From Chloroflexota bacterium (lineage in GTDB: Bacteria; Chloroflexota; Dehalococcoidia; JACQUA01), in contig JACQUA010000249.1 of the NCBI GenBank assembly GCA_016210565.1, forward strand, positions 1 to 34,747: a stretch of DNA of 34,747 nucleotides, in the 5' to 3' direction. Below the pieces are notes generated by a model, which had not been told where the DNA came from, made no database searches, and was given only the letters and a program-made list of their open reading frames with translations. The position numbers and the translations under genes are program-made. This document shows positions 23,965-31,276 of the stretch, in pieces. Each line of letters opens with the position of its first letter. The first letter of the stretch is position 1.

Positions 23965-25152
23965 TTACTTCGGCATGGTGGACAGGTTCTTGTAGAACGC
24001 CAGCACGTCCGGCGGATAGGAAAGGACTTCCCGCATGTAGCTTTCAACCTGCTCCCAGCCTACCGGGTACAAAGAATATTCGAGGTCAGCGCGTTTCACG
24101 TCTGCCAGAAACGCCTCGTCTTTGGCTATCCGGGTGAAAGCATCTCTCACGGCCTTGACGCGGTCTTCCGGCACGCCCGGAGGAAATACATAAGGCCCGT
24201 ACCAGTCGGTAGGCGTGAGTGCGCCCCTGAGCTTGGCGTGGTCTTTTTCGGGCACGAGTTCATAGATACTGGGAACGTCAGGGAACAAGGGATGTCTTTC
24301 CGGAGAACTTTGCGCCATCACGCGTATAAAGCCTTTCTCCAGCCATTCCTTGTTTCTTTGCCAGACGACGCCCAGGGAATTCGTTCTGCCTTCGATTTCG
24401 CCCCTCATTATCGCCAGGTCGATCTCGGGAGCGGGCAGTCCCAGGATATGTTTGAAGCGGACTCCCATGGCCTCCTCGACGACCCTCGACCGGTAGAACT
24501 GGGTGCTGCCGACTTCGGGCGCCCCGATCTTCGCCTGCTCCGGCTTGGCCTTTATGTCGGCGAAGGTTTTCCAGGGCGAGTCGGTCCGCACGTAGAAGAG
24601 CCAGCCGCCGCCGCTGAGGTTCCCCAGCCAGACGAAATGTTTGGGGTCATACCGGATACCTTCCAGACCGCTTATGTATTCCATGGATACCACGGTGGCC
24701 ACCCGCCCCAGGATCAGTCCGTCAGGCTTGGCGCTGTATACGTAGTTCGCGCCTAGCCGGCCGCCCGCTCCTGGCATATTGGTCACGATGACCGACGGGT
24801 TACCCGGGATCAGCCTCCCCAGGTGCCGCGCCATGGCGCGCGTGAGCAGTTCTATGCCGCCGCCGGGCGCCGTGCTTTCAACAACCGTTACGGTCTTACC
24901 GGCGTAGAACTGGGCCGCGTCCTCAGCCGGGGCCGGTTTGGCGGTGGGCGCCGGGGTGGGTTTGGTCGTTGGCGCCGCGGTCGGCTTGGCCGGTTGCGCG
25001 GGCGCCGGGGTGGTGGTTGGCAATGAAGGCGCCGCAGTAGTAGCAGCCGGCGGGGCCGGCGGCTTCGGCGTGGGCGTCGCCGGCTGGCAGGCAGCCAGTA
25101 CCAGGGCGACGACCGCGAGAGCTGAAACAGCAACTAAACGTAGTCTCTTCAT
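23965..25152 (-). CDS. tctC: TctC/Bug-type tricarboxylate receptor lipoprotein
   Basis: A 395-residue extracytoplasmic receptor of the Bug/TctC family (PF03401). The signal peptide has a VLAAC lipobox (Cys22). A very long Pro/Ala/Thr/Lys linker (23-78) holds several TPAPT/KP repeats. The mature domain has family landmarks YAGKTVTVVESTAPGGG, NMPGAGGRLGANYVY and the PGVPEDRVKAVRDAF C-terminal helix. It captures a carboxylate for TctA/TctB. The ATG at 25152 has AAGGAGGT at 25163-25170. A promoter with TTGACA (25309-25314) and TATACA (25285-25290) lies upstream, facing this gene. It stands divergent from the regulator gene. Confidence 0.94.
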   Translation of the reverse strand: MKRLRLVAVSALAVVALVLAACQPATPTPKPPAPPAATTAAPSLPTTTPAPAQPAKPTAAPTTKPTPAPTAKPAPAEDAAQFYAGKTVTVVESTAPGGGIELLTRAMARHLGRLIPGNPSVIVTNMPGAGGRLGANYVYSAKPDGLILGRVATVVSMEYISGLEGIRYDPKHFVWLGNLSGGGWLFYVRTDSPWKTFADIKAKPEQAKIGAPEVGSTQFYRSRVVEEAMGVRFKHILGLPAPEIDLAIMRGEIEGRTNSLGVVWQRNKEWLEKGFIRVMAQSSPERHPLFPDVPSIYELVPEKDHAKLRGALTPTDWYGPYVFPPGVPEDRVKAVRDAFTRIAKDEAFLADVKRADLEYSLYPVGWEQVESYMREVLSYPPDVLAFYKNLSTMPK

Positions 25153-25284
25153 TTTGAGCGTAACCTCCTTTGTGCTTTGTCGGCGACAATCCCTCTGGAA
25201 TGAATTCAGCCAGTCTGGTCAGTGGCGGCTGGACCGGAAGTCCTCTTCCCTCACGGCAACTTCCTTGTCATGAACTACTGTGAT

Positions 25285-25314
25285 TGTATAACATAGTCAT
25301 CACCTTGCTGTCAA
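25285..25314 (-). promoter_or_regulatory. Sigma-70-type promoter for tctC
   Basis: On the minus strand TTGACA (25309-25314), an 18-base spacer, then TATACA (25285-25290) preceded by TGT, an extended -10. This predicts transcription starting near 25278 and a 5' leader of about 125 bases before tctC. Confidence 0.65.
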
Positions 25315-25384
25315 ACGGAGGCCGACCCGCCAATTCTACCCCCGGCTCCCTATGCTTCTCCAGCATAGGCCCCCGGGTCAACCG

Positions 25385-25412
25385 GTGTCCATGACATTGC
25401 TCAATCAAACCT
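25385..25412 (-). promoter_or_regulatory. Recurrent 28-base element, copy B
   Basis: On the minus strand GTTTGATTGAGCAATGTCAT followed by GGACAC. It shares TTGATTGAG and TCATGGACAC at the same spacing with copy A. It lies upstream of the tctC promoter and points towards tctC. A hairpin with a CCTATGCT stem follows it. Confidence 0.4.
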
Positions 25413-25679
25413 GCCGATACCACCCCGATGCATCGGGGTGAGCCATGGATTTTGAACAAGGCAGACCTAAATCCTTAACGACTAATATCACGCTTCCGAT
25501 TCGGCCTCCGATTGTGGGCATTCGCACAACGAGTCACCGTCTCTAAGTCCGGGGCTCACAGGCACGGTGGCCTGTGGTACCGGTTATCCGCAACGTTGCC
25601 TTAGAGTAGCCAATCTACTGGCCAGCCCGGGCCACCACCACCGTCAGGCGCATGAACGGTTTGTCATTATCTCTGTCTT

Positions 25680-25709
25680 TTGACACGTTTTCCGCACCTG
25701 TTGTATACT
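25680..25709 (+). promoter_or_regulatory. Sigma-70-type promoter for the XRE-Crp regulator
   Basis: TTGACA at 25680-25685, an 18-base spacer and TATACT at 25704-25709. This predicts a transcription start near 25716, about 75-100 bases before the regulator start codon. Confidence 0.7.
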
Positions 25710-25818
25710 GGCGGCATCGAGGGGAGTAGACTTCGTTGTGTGGCGGGTTAGCTTTTCCCGTCTCGCCGGACGAAATACCCGGACTTAAAGTTTGTTAACA
25801 ACAGTGGTTTCAGAGCAG

Positions 25819-26853
25819 ATGATTTCAGCGAATGTCGTCGAACTGCCGGGGTGGATCCGGATCCTGCGAAAGAATCTGGGACTCACTCAGGACCAGTTTG
25901 CGGAAAGGCTCGGCGTTACTTTCGTGACCGTCAGCCGGTGGGAGAACGGGCAGGCCCGGCCCAACAAACTGGGACTGAGGACGCTGTGGGGTCTGGCCGA
26001 AGGGACCGGCGTTGCCCGGTGGGATAGCTGCACGGCGGGAAGAAGCGCGGGCAGGGAAAGGACCTCCCGGGCCGGTTTACCCCCTCCAGTCGCCGGCTTC
26101 CCGCCACGGGGAGGGGCGGCCAGCGCCCACGGGGTGAAAGACTTCAAGCCACGGCCGCGCGCGGCCGACCAGGGACAGGTGGACCTACTGGCGAAATCCG
26201 CTGTATTCTCCAGCCTGGATACAAAACAGCTTGTGGAGCTCTCCCGGCTCGCTGTCGAACGTCGCCTGAAGCCCGGCCAGTTCCTTTTCTTTGAGGGCGA
26301 CGCTGTGGAATACTGCTATCTGGTGGCCTCCGGGATGGTGAAGGTTTTGCATCATTCTGCCTCGGGGACCGACTTCATCAGCGCCGTTTACGGTCCGGGG
26401 GAGTTGCTGGGAGTTATTCTCCTTCTTGCCGGCAAGCGACGCCATCCCACCACCGCCCAGGCTGTAACCGACGGCCGGGTGCTGGTTATCCGGGGCCGGG
26501 AATTCGCTGCCTTCCTGAACAGGTATCCCGGCGCAGGGTTCAAAATCTCCCAAAAGGTCCTCAGCATTTCCAGCAAGCGACACGCGGCGATGGTGCGGCG
26601 GCTCAGCGAGCTCGCTGCCGCGAGGACGGATTACCGCCTTGCGCACGTACTGCTCGGTCTGTGCCTCGAATTCGGGTCCACGATTCCCCTCACGCGCCAC
26701 GAGATCGCGGAGATGGCCGGGACCACCACCGAGACCGCTGCGCGGTTTGTCAGCCGTTTGAGGCAGACAGGCGTCGTCAGTTCATTCCGGGGAAAGGTGG
26801 TGGTGCTCGAACAGGAAAAGCTCCGGCTGCTGGCCGGGCTCCCTCCAAAATAG
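25819..26853 (+). CDS. Regulator with N-terminal XRE domain and C-terminal Crp/Fnr module
   Basis: A 344-residue regulator from the ATG at 25819 (an in-frame TTG at 25792 would add nine residues; neither has a strong ribosome site). Residues 12-60 form an XRE/Cro-type helix-turn-helix (RKNLGLTQDQFAERLGV, then VSRWENGQ). A Pro/Arg/Gly-rich linker covers about 65-118. Residues 122-235 form a cyclic-nucleotide-binding-type domain (LKPGQFLFFEGD, YGPGELLG), where the phosphate-contact Arg-Ser of cAMP receptors reads RHPT, so cAMP binding is doubtful. Residues 265-340 form a Crp-type winged helix (LTRHEIAEMAGTTTETAARF). Two DNA-binding domains in one chain is unusual for this family. It heads the rightward arm and faces the tct promoter, so it is the best candidate regulator of the cluster. 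Confidence 0.92.
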   Translation: MISANVVELPGWIRILRKNLGLTQDQFAERLGVTFVTVSRWENGQARPNKLGLRTLWGLAEGTGVARWDSCTAGRSAGRERTSRAGLPPPVAGFPPRGGAASAHGVKDFKPRPRAADQGQVDLLAKSAVFSSLDTKQLVELSRLAVERRLKPGQFLFFEGDAVEYCYLVASGMVKVLHHSASGTDFISAVYGPGELLGVILLLAGKRRHPTTAQAVTDGRVLVIRGREFAAFLNRYPGAGFKISQKVLSISSKRHAAMVRRLSELAAARTDYRLAHVLLGLCLEFGSTIPLTRHEIAEMAGTTTETAARFVSRLRQTGVVSSFRGKVVVLEQEKLRLLAGLPPK

Positions 26854-27285
26854 AACAACGGGCCGTTGTGTGTAATACAAACGCAAAAACAAATGCCGCA
26901 CCCGGTAACACCCGCCGACAGGGGACGCATTCACCGCAGAGGACACAGAGGCTCACAGAGACTCGTCATTCACTCTATGCCGTCCCCTCTGCGTCCCTTT
27001 GTGTCCTTTGCGGTGAAACCTGTGACCCCTGCGTCTATCGTCGCGCCACTTTTATTGCCTTTGTGCCAGCGCATACCCTGAGTCCTGCGCGCAGGTGTGG
27101 CGTCCAGACCGACATAACCCCTGTGCGGTTGATTGAGCTTTATCATGGACACTTTCTCCGAAGGAGCCTTACACTGGTGAAATCCCGGAATCCCCCTCGC
27201 CTGATGGGCGCGGTCAGGAGAGGGTGAGAATCGGGCTGAACATCAGGAATTATTCATTTGATTCGAGCCAGGTACGGAGAGCGCA
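26854..27285. other. 432-base intergenic region: inverted repeat plus recurrent element
   Basis: A long imperfect inverted repeat runs from TTCACCGCAGAGGACACAGAGG-type sequence near 26929 to the matching CCTTTGTGTCCTTTGCGGTGAA arm ending near 27017. Copy A of the recurrent element lies at 27124-27152. A GTG-started 34-codon frame at 27123-27227 reads through it (VRLIELYHGHFLRRS and following). A GGAGAG ribosome site for the next gene lies at about 27275-27280. Confidence 0.6.
27124..27152 (+). promoter_or_regulatory. Recurrent 28-base element, copy A
   Basis: TGCGGTTGATTGAG, CTT, TATCATGGACAC. It lies 134 bases before the SBP 7 start and points at it. It shares 14 bases exactly with copy C (TGCGGTTGATTGAG) and TTGATTGAG plus TCATGGACAC with copy B. 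An 11-base CTCCGAAGGAG palindrome follows it. Confidence 0.4.
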
Positions 27286-28449
27286 ATGAAAATACAGAGA
27301 ACAGTCTTCTTCAGCCTATTCATCCTCACAGCGATGCTTCTCGGCGCCTGCGCGCCGCAGGCTGCTGAGGTCGCGCCGGCGATTCCCTCGCCAGGCGTGA
27401 GCGGGTCCCTTCCGGGAGCCGCCGCGGAGCCGTGGCAGCAGCAGTGGCAACAACTGGAGGCGGCGGCCAGGAAGGAGGGGCGAATTGTTCTGTACTCCTC
27501 GTCCGGGCCGGGCCCCCGTGAAGCGCTCGCGCAACGGCTCCTGGAGAAGTACGGCATTGAAATAGATTACCTGACGGCCAGGAGCGCCGAACTGTCGCCG
27601 AAGATCGACACGGAACGCCGGGCGGGTCTGTTCATCCCCGACGTTTACCAGGGGGGCGGCGGCGTCCTGGTGCAGGACTTGAAACCGAAGGGATTCCTCG
27701 ATCCCATCGGGCCTATCTTGTTGCTTCCCGAGGTAACCAACTCCGCCCTCTGGGTGGAGAACTCCCTGAACTTTATCGACAAGGAGCGGACGGTAATATC
27801 GTACGTCGCCACGGCCACGACTCCCATAGTCTACAACAGCGATCTGGTGCAGGTACCGGAAATAAAGAGCTACAGGGACCTGCTCGCGCCCAAATGGAAA
27901 GGCAAGTTGATGCTCAATGACCCCACGGTCAACGGACCGGGGATCGAGTGGTATGGGGTGGTCAAGAACATCATGGGCCTGGAGTTCATGCGCCAGTTGG
28001 CGGCGCAGGAGCCTTCGGTTGCCCTGGACCACCGCCTCCAGACGGAATGGCTGGCGCGCGGAAAATACTCCATACTCATCGCCCCTAACGACGCCATCGT
28101 GTCGGATTTCGTCAAAGCCGGGGCGTCCCTCAAGGGCATCATTCCGGTGGAAGGAAGCGTCTTGAAGACCGGGGCAGGCAGCGTCGCGCTGATGAACCGG
28201 GCGCCCCATCCCAACGCCGCCCGGCTCTATATCAACTGGCTGCTCACCAGAGAAGCGCAGACGCTCCTGCAAAAGGTGATGGGGCAGCAGAGCGCCCGCC
28301 TGGATGTTCCCACCGATTCCCTGGAGCCGGACAAGGTGAGGCAGGAGGGCGTGAAATACGTCTACGTTGGCAGCGAAGAAGATTATTTGAGCCGGCTGGA
28401 CTCCATGGGGGAAGCCAAGAAGATCTTCGGGCATCTGATTATTAGATAG
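27286..28449 (+). CDS. Lipoprotein substrate-binding protein 7 (COG1840-type ABC receptor)
   Basis: A 387-residue receptor, the only SBP on the plus strand. The ATG at 27286 has GGAGAG upstream. The signal peptide ends in a LLGAC lipobox (Cys22). A Pro/Ala/Gly linker and the shared PWQQQWQQLEAAARKEG segment lead into the mature domain, with landmarks YNSDLV, LLAPKWKGK, HPNAARLYINWLLTREAQT and SARLDVPTDSL. It is first in the rightward SBP-CapA-CapA-PrpD-PrpD run, mirroring the gene content of the leftward arm. No permease or ATPase is encoded nearby. The ligand is unknown. Confidence 0.92.
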   Translation: MKIQRTVFFSLFILTAMLLGACAPQAAEVAPAIPSPGVSGSLPGAAAEPWQQQWQQLEAAARKEGRIVLYSSSGPGPREALAQRLLEKYGIEIDYLTARSAELSPKIDTERRAGLFIPDVYQGGGGVLVQDLKPKGFLDPIGPILLLPEVTNSALWVENSLNFIDKERTVISYVATATTPIVYNSDLVQVPEIKSYRDLLAPKWKGKLMLNDPTVNGPGIEWYGVVKNIMGLEFMRQLAAQEPSVALDHRLQTEWLARGKYSILIAPNDAIVSDFVKAGASLKGIIPVEGSVLKTGAGSVALMNRAPHPNAARLYINWLLTREAQTLLQKVMGQQSARLDVPTDSLEPDKVRQEGVKYVYVGSEEDYLSRLDSMGEAKKIFGHLIIR

Positions 28450-28805
28450 GCAAAATGTCATTCCGAGCGAAGACGAGTCCCGATGCTATCGGGACGAGTC
28501 GGAGTCGAAGAATCCTTCAGAGGGGCGGGGACGAAAGACCCTTCGCCCGCGGCCTTCGCTTCGCTCAACCTCCGGCTCAGGGTGACAGGGCTTCCAATGT
28601 CATTCTCAGCGTAGTCGAAGAATCTTTCGCTTATTTCTGTAACCAAGCGCTAGCAGCGGCGCCGGAAATGGAACATTGCCAGGAAAGCAGACCGGTACCA
28701 GAGGCCACCGTGCCTGTGAGCCGTTATTTTCATTCTTCATGGCGCCTGGCCGACCGGGCATGACCGATTGATTCATCGTTCCGGCTTCAAGAAGAAGGAA
28801 ATACT
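28450..28805. repeat. 356-base intergenic region with interspersed repeats
   Basis: Bases 28455-28590 form a 'gtcattccgagcgaag...ggctcagggtgacag' unit with an internal CCCGATGCTATCGGG hairpin, closely matching 12213-12378. A second partial unit, 'gtcattctcagcgtagtcgaagaatctttcgc', follows at 28597-28630. A GGTACCAGAGGCCACCGTGCCTG unit lies at 28693-28716. The last 15 bases hold the AAGGA ribosome site for CapA-like gene 8. No gene or clear promoter is seen. Confidence 0.75.
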
Positions 28806-29969
28806 GTGGATTTTCGACCGATTCCCAGCGACTCTATCATAATTCACGCGGTGGGCGACGTTGGTCCGCGAAGGGTGGACTACGGCGAACCGGTGGAGTC
28901 CTTGCTGGCCGCGGTGCACGAGAAACTCAAAGAAGCCGACTTGCGCTTCTGCCAGTTGGAGTGGAATCTTTCCACCCGCGGCTGCATGAACTGGGGAAAG
29001 CATACCACCTGGTACGGGCGGGTGCACCCGGATAACGTCAAGTCGCTGCTCCACGGTGGTTTTGACGTGGTCTCTCACGCCAGCAATCACTGCTTCGACT
29101 ACGGGCCGGAAGCCCTGCTGGAAACCATTGAAGTCCTCCGGCGCAACAGGATTCATGTCATCGGGGTGGGAAAAGACCTCAAGGAAGCCAGAAGGCCGGC
29201 CATTCTGGAGCGGAAGGGCGTCAAGGTGGGTTTCCTGGCCTACAACTTCGAGTTGACTCCCGAATGCGAGGCCCGCGAGGAGAAGCCGGGATCCGTCCCC
29301 ATCCGCGTCTCGACTTATTATGAGGCCCAGGACTGGGGGCCGGGACAGCCGCCCAAAATCATAACCATCCCCTTGGAAGACGACGTTCGGACGATGGAGG
29401 AAGACATCCGCCAGTTGCGGCGCCAGGTAGACGTTCTTGTCGTCTCCATGCACTGGGGCGTGCATTTCGTCCCCGGGATGCTGGCCATGTACCAGCCCGC
29501 CGTCGGACACCGCGCCATCGATGCCGGCGCGGACCTCATCGTCGGGCACCATCCGCACCTCATCAAAGGCATCGAGGTGTATAAGGGACGGGTGATCTTC
29601 TACAGCCTGGGGAATTTCGCCATGGAGACCCCGCGCCATCTCAAACCACCACCGGGGGTCAAAGGCGACCGCATTTCGGCTTTATACCGCAAGTGGCGGG
29701 TGGAACCCGGATGGGAGCGGTACGGCGCGCCCCCGGACACCCGCTACTCGATGGTGGCCAGGTGCGCCGTCAGCAAGAGCGGAATCCAGAGGGTGTCATT
29801 CCTCCCGGTATGGTGCAACCAGCGGGCTGAGCCGGAGATACTTTCCCCCGGCGACCCGAGATTCCAGGATGTGCTGCATTACGCCGAACCCTGGTGTGAA
29901 GAACTGGGCACCACTCTCACCGTGGAAGGAGACGAGGTGGTGGTCCACAATCTGGAGGCGAAGCGATAA
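28806..29969 (+). CDS. CapA-like metallophosphatase 8 (long subtype)
   Basis: A 387-residue PF09587 protein, GTG start at 28806 with AGAAGGA upstream. Motifs: GD (17-18), QLE (50-52), TTWYGRVHPDNV (67-78), SNH (93-95), MHWG (215-218), GHHPH (247-251) and YSLGNF (266-271), then the shared C-terminal domain with RVSFLPVWCNQRAEPE and VEGDEVVV. The middle LELTPECEAREE part differs from the SVLPxEYEARE of its siblings. There is no signal peptide. It is followed by a possible 45-codon frame and CapA-like gene 9 in the same direction. It is probably a cytoplasmic metal-dependent phosphoesterase. Confidence 0.93.
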   Translation: MDFRPIPSDSIIIHAVGDVGPRRVDYGEPVESLLAAVHEKLKEADLRFCQLEWNLSTRGCMNWGKHTTWYGRVHPDNVKSLLHGGFDVVSHASNHCFDYGPEALLETIEVLRRNRIHVIGVGKDLKEARRPAILERKGVKVGFLAYNFELTPECEAREEKPGSVPIRVSTYYEAQDWGPGQPPKIITIPLEDDVRTMEEDIRQLRRQVDVLVVSMHWGVHFVPGMLAMYQPAVGHRAIDAGADLIVGHHPHLIKGIEVYKGRVIFYSLGNFAMETPRHLKPPPGVKGDRISALYRKWRVEPGWERYGAPPDTRYSMVARCAVSKSGIQRVSFLPVWCNQRAEPEILSPGDPRFQDVLHYAEPWCEELGTTLTVEGDEVVVHNLEAKR

Positions 29970-29971
29970 AC

Positions 29972-30109
29972 ATGGAAATCAATGCGGCGCTTGAAGAATT
30001 CAGAAAGGGCCTTCAGTGGCTCTACAGGTTGAAAGATCCTCCTGCGGGGCTAAAGCTGTGCATTGCCCACCGGCGGTTCGCAGGCACGGCGGCCTGCGGT
30101 ACGGGTTGA
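29972..30109 (+). CDS. Possible 45-residue small protein or gene fragment
   Basis: An ATG two bases after the CapA-like 8 stop opens a frame reading MEINAALEEFRKGLQWLYRL, then KDPPAGLKLC, with its C-terminal third (from AHRRFAG) translated from a caggc/gcctg repeat. GGAGG of the upstream gene's end (29954-29958) could serve as a ribosome site. The first 30 residues look like an amphipathic helix and may be the start of a gene cut off by the repeat. No family is recognised. Confidence 0.3.
   Translation: MEINAALEEFRKGLQWLYRLKDPPAGLKLCIAHRRFAGTAACGTG
30070..30104. repeat. 'gcaggcacggcggcctgcggtac' palindromic repeat
   Basis: GCAGGC-acggcg-GCCTGC followed by GGTAC, the same family as 25557, 28693, 32967-33072 and 34700. 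Confidence 0.75.
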
Positions 30110-30136
30110 CTTATTTCCTATGAGAGAGGCAACAAA

Positions 30137-31276
30137 GTGACAGCAGCGAACGATACCATGGTGATACATGCCGTCGGGGATATCAGCCCCCGACGGGCGG
30201 ACTACGGGGAAGACCCGGATTCCCTTTTCGCGGCGGTGCACCAGAAAGTGAAGGAAGCCGACATAGTCTTCGGCCAGCTCGAAAAGAACTTTTCCAACCG
30301 CGGCGGTTTCCAGTTCCGGGACCACACCAACTGGTATTCGCGGGTCCGCCCGGAGAACGTCCGGTCGCTGGTCCACGGCGGGTTCAACGTGGTCTCGCAT
30401 GCCAGCAATCACTGTTTCGACTACGGTCCGGACTCCCTGGTGGACACTATCGACGTGGTGCGCGCCAACAACATCCAGATCATCGGCGTCGGCAGGGACA
30501 TCGCCGAGGCCCGGCGTCCGGCCATCTTCGACCGGAAAGGGGTCAGGGTCGGGATTCTGGCCTATAACTCGGTGCTGCCTACCGAGTACGAAGCCCGGGA
30601 GCAGAAGCCGGGTTGCGCCCCCCTCCGCGTCTCCACCTACTACGAACCGGTGGAGTACCAGGCCGGCACTCCGCCGGAGGTGGTCACGGTCCCCATGGAG
30701 CAGGATGTACTGGCCATGGAAGAAGACGTCCGCAATCTGCGCAAGCAGGTGGACGTGGTGGTCGTATCGATGCACTGGGGCATACACTTCATTCCCGGAA
30801 TGCTGGCCGATTACCAGCCGGAGGTCGGACACCGGGCCATCGACGCCGGAGCCGACCTCATCCTGGGGCATCACGCCCACATTCTCAAAGGCATTGAGGT
30901 GTACAAAGGGAAGGTGATCTTCTATAGTATTGGAAGTTTCGGATCGGAAGGGCCCAGGCACAAGCCGCCGCCGGGGGTGTTTACGAAAAGATCGTCCGAC
31001 GTCTACCGCAAGTGGCGGGAAGAACCGGGGAACGAGCACCCCGGCGCCAAAGACAAGCACTACAGCATGGTGGCCAGGTGCCTCATCAACAAGAGCGGGA
31101 TCGAGAAGGTCTCCTTTCTTCCGGTCTGGACCAATGAACGTTCCGAGCCGGAATTCCTGCCCGCGACGGACCCCCGGTCGGGAGAGGTCTTCCAGTACAT
31201 GGACTACTGGTGCCGCAAGCTGGGCGCAACGCTCACCCGGGAGGGAGACGAGGTAGTGGTCAATGTGCGCCAATGA
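30137..31276 (+). CDS. CapA-like metallophosphatase 9 (long subtype)
   Basis: A 379-residue PF09587 protein, GTG start at 30137 with GAGAGG upstream. Motifs: GD (14-15), QLE (47-49), SNH (90-92), MHWG (212-215) and GHHAH (244-248). Two departures: the SLGNF signature reads SIGSF (264-268, Asn to Ser), and the WYGRxHPDN element reads WYSRVRPENV (66-75). The region after it is shorter than in its siblings. It is tandem with copy 8 and followed by two MmgE/PrpD genes. There is no export signal. Probably still an active hydrolase since the metal-site His and Asp residues remain. Confidence 0.93.
   Translation: MTAANDTMVIHAVGDISPRRADYGEDPDSLFAAVHQKVKEADIVFGQLEKNFSNRGGFQFRDHTNWYSRVRPENVRSLVHGGFNVVSHASNHCFDYGPDSLVDTIDVVRANNIQIIGVGRDIAEARRPAIFDRKGVRVGILAYNSVLPTEYEAREQKPGCAPLRVSTYYEPVEYQAGTPPEVVTVPMEQDVLAMEEDVRNLRKQVDVVVVSMHWGIHFIPGMLADYQPEVGHRAIDAGADLILGHHAHILKGIEVYKGKVIFYSIGSFGSEGPRHKPPPGVFTKRSSDVYRKWREEPGNEHPGAKDKHYSMVARCLINKSGIEKVSFLPVWTNERSEPEFLPATDPRSGEVFQYMDYWCRKLGATLTREGDEVVVNVRQ

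Larger units (their letters stand above)
25153..25818. other. Divergent regulatory region between tctC and the XRE-Crp regulator
   Basis: About 670 bases with no gene. It holds two opposed sigma-70-like promoters (25285-25314 minus, 25680-25709 plus), copy B of the recurrent 28-base element (25385-25412), a CCTATGCT-tctcc-AGCATAGG hairpin (25349-25369), a CCCCGATGCATCGGGG palindrome (25425-25440), and a CACAGGC-acggtg-GCCTGTG repeat (25557-25576). It is the likely control centre of the cluster. Confidence 0.6.

Noticed and set aside
25349-25369. Riboswitch or other structured leader RNA upstream of tctC
   Set aside because: The hairpin lies upstream of the predicted transcription start for tctC, so it would not be in the mRNA leader, and no known riboswitch core is visible.
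30050-31273. 407-codon minus-strand open frame opposite CapA-like gene 9
   Set aside because: It mirrors the CapA-like gene on the opposite strand, has no ribosome site or family motifs, and similar mirror frames occur opposite every high-GC gene here.
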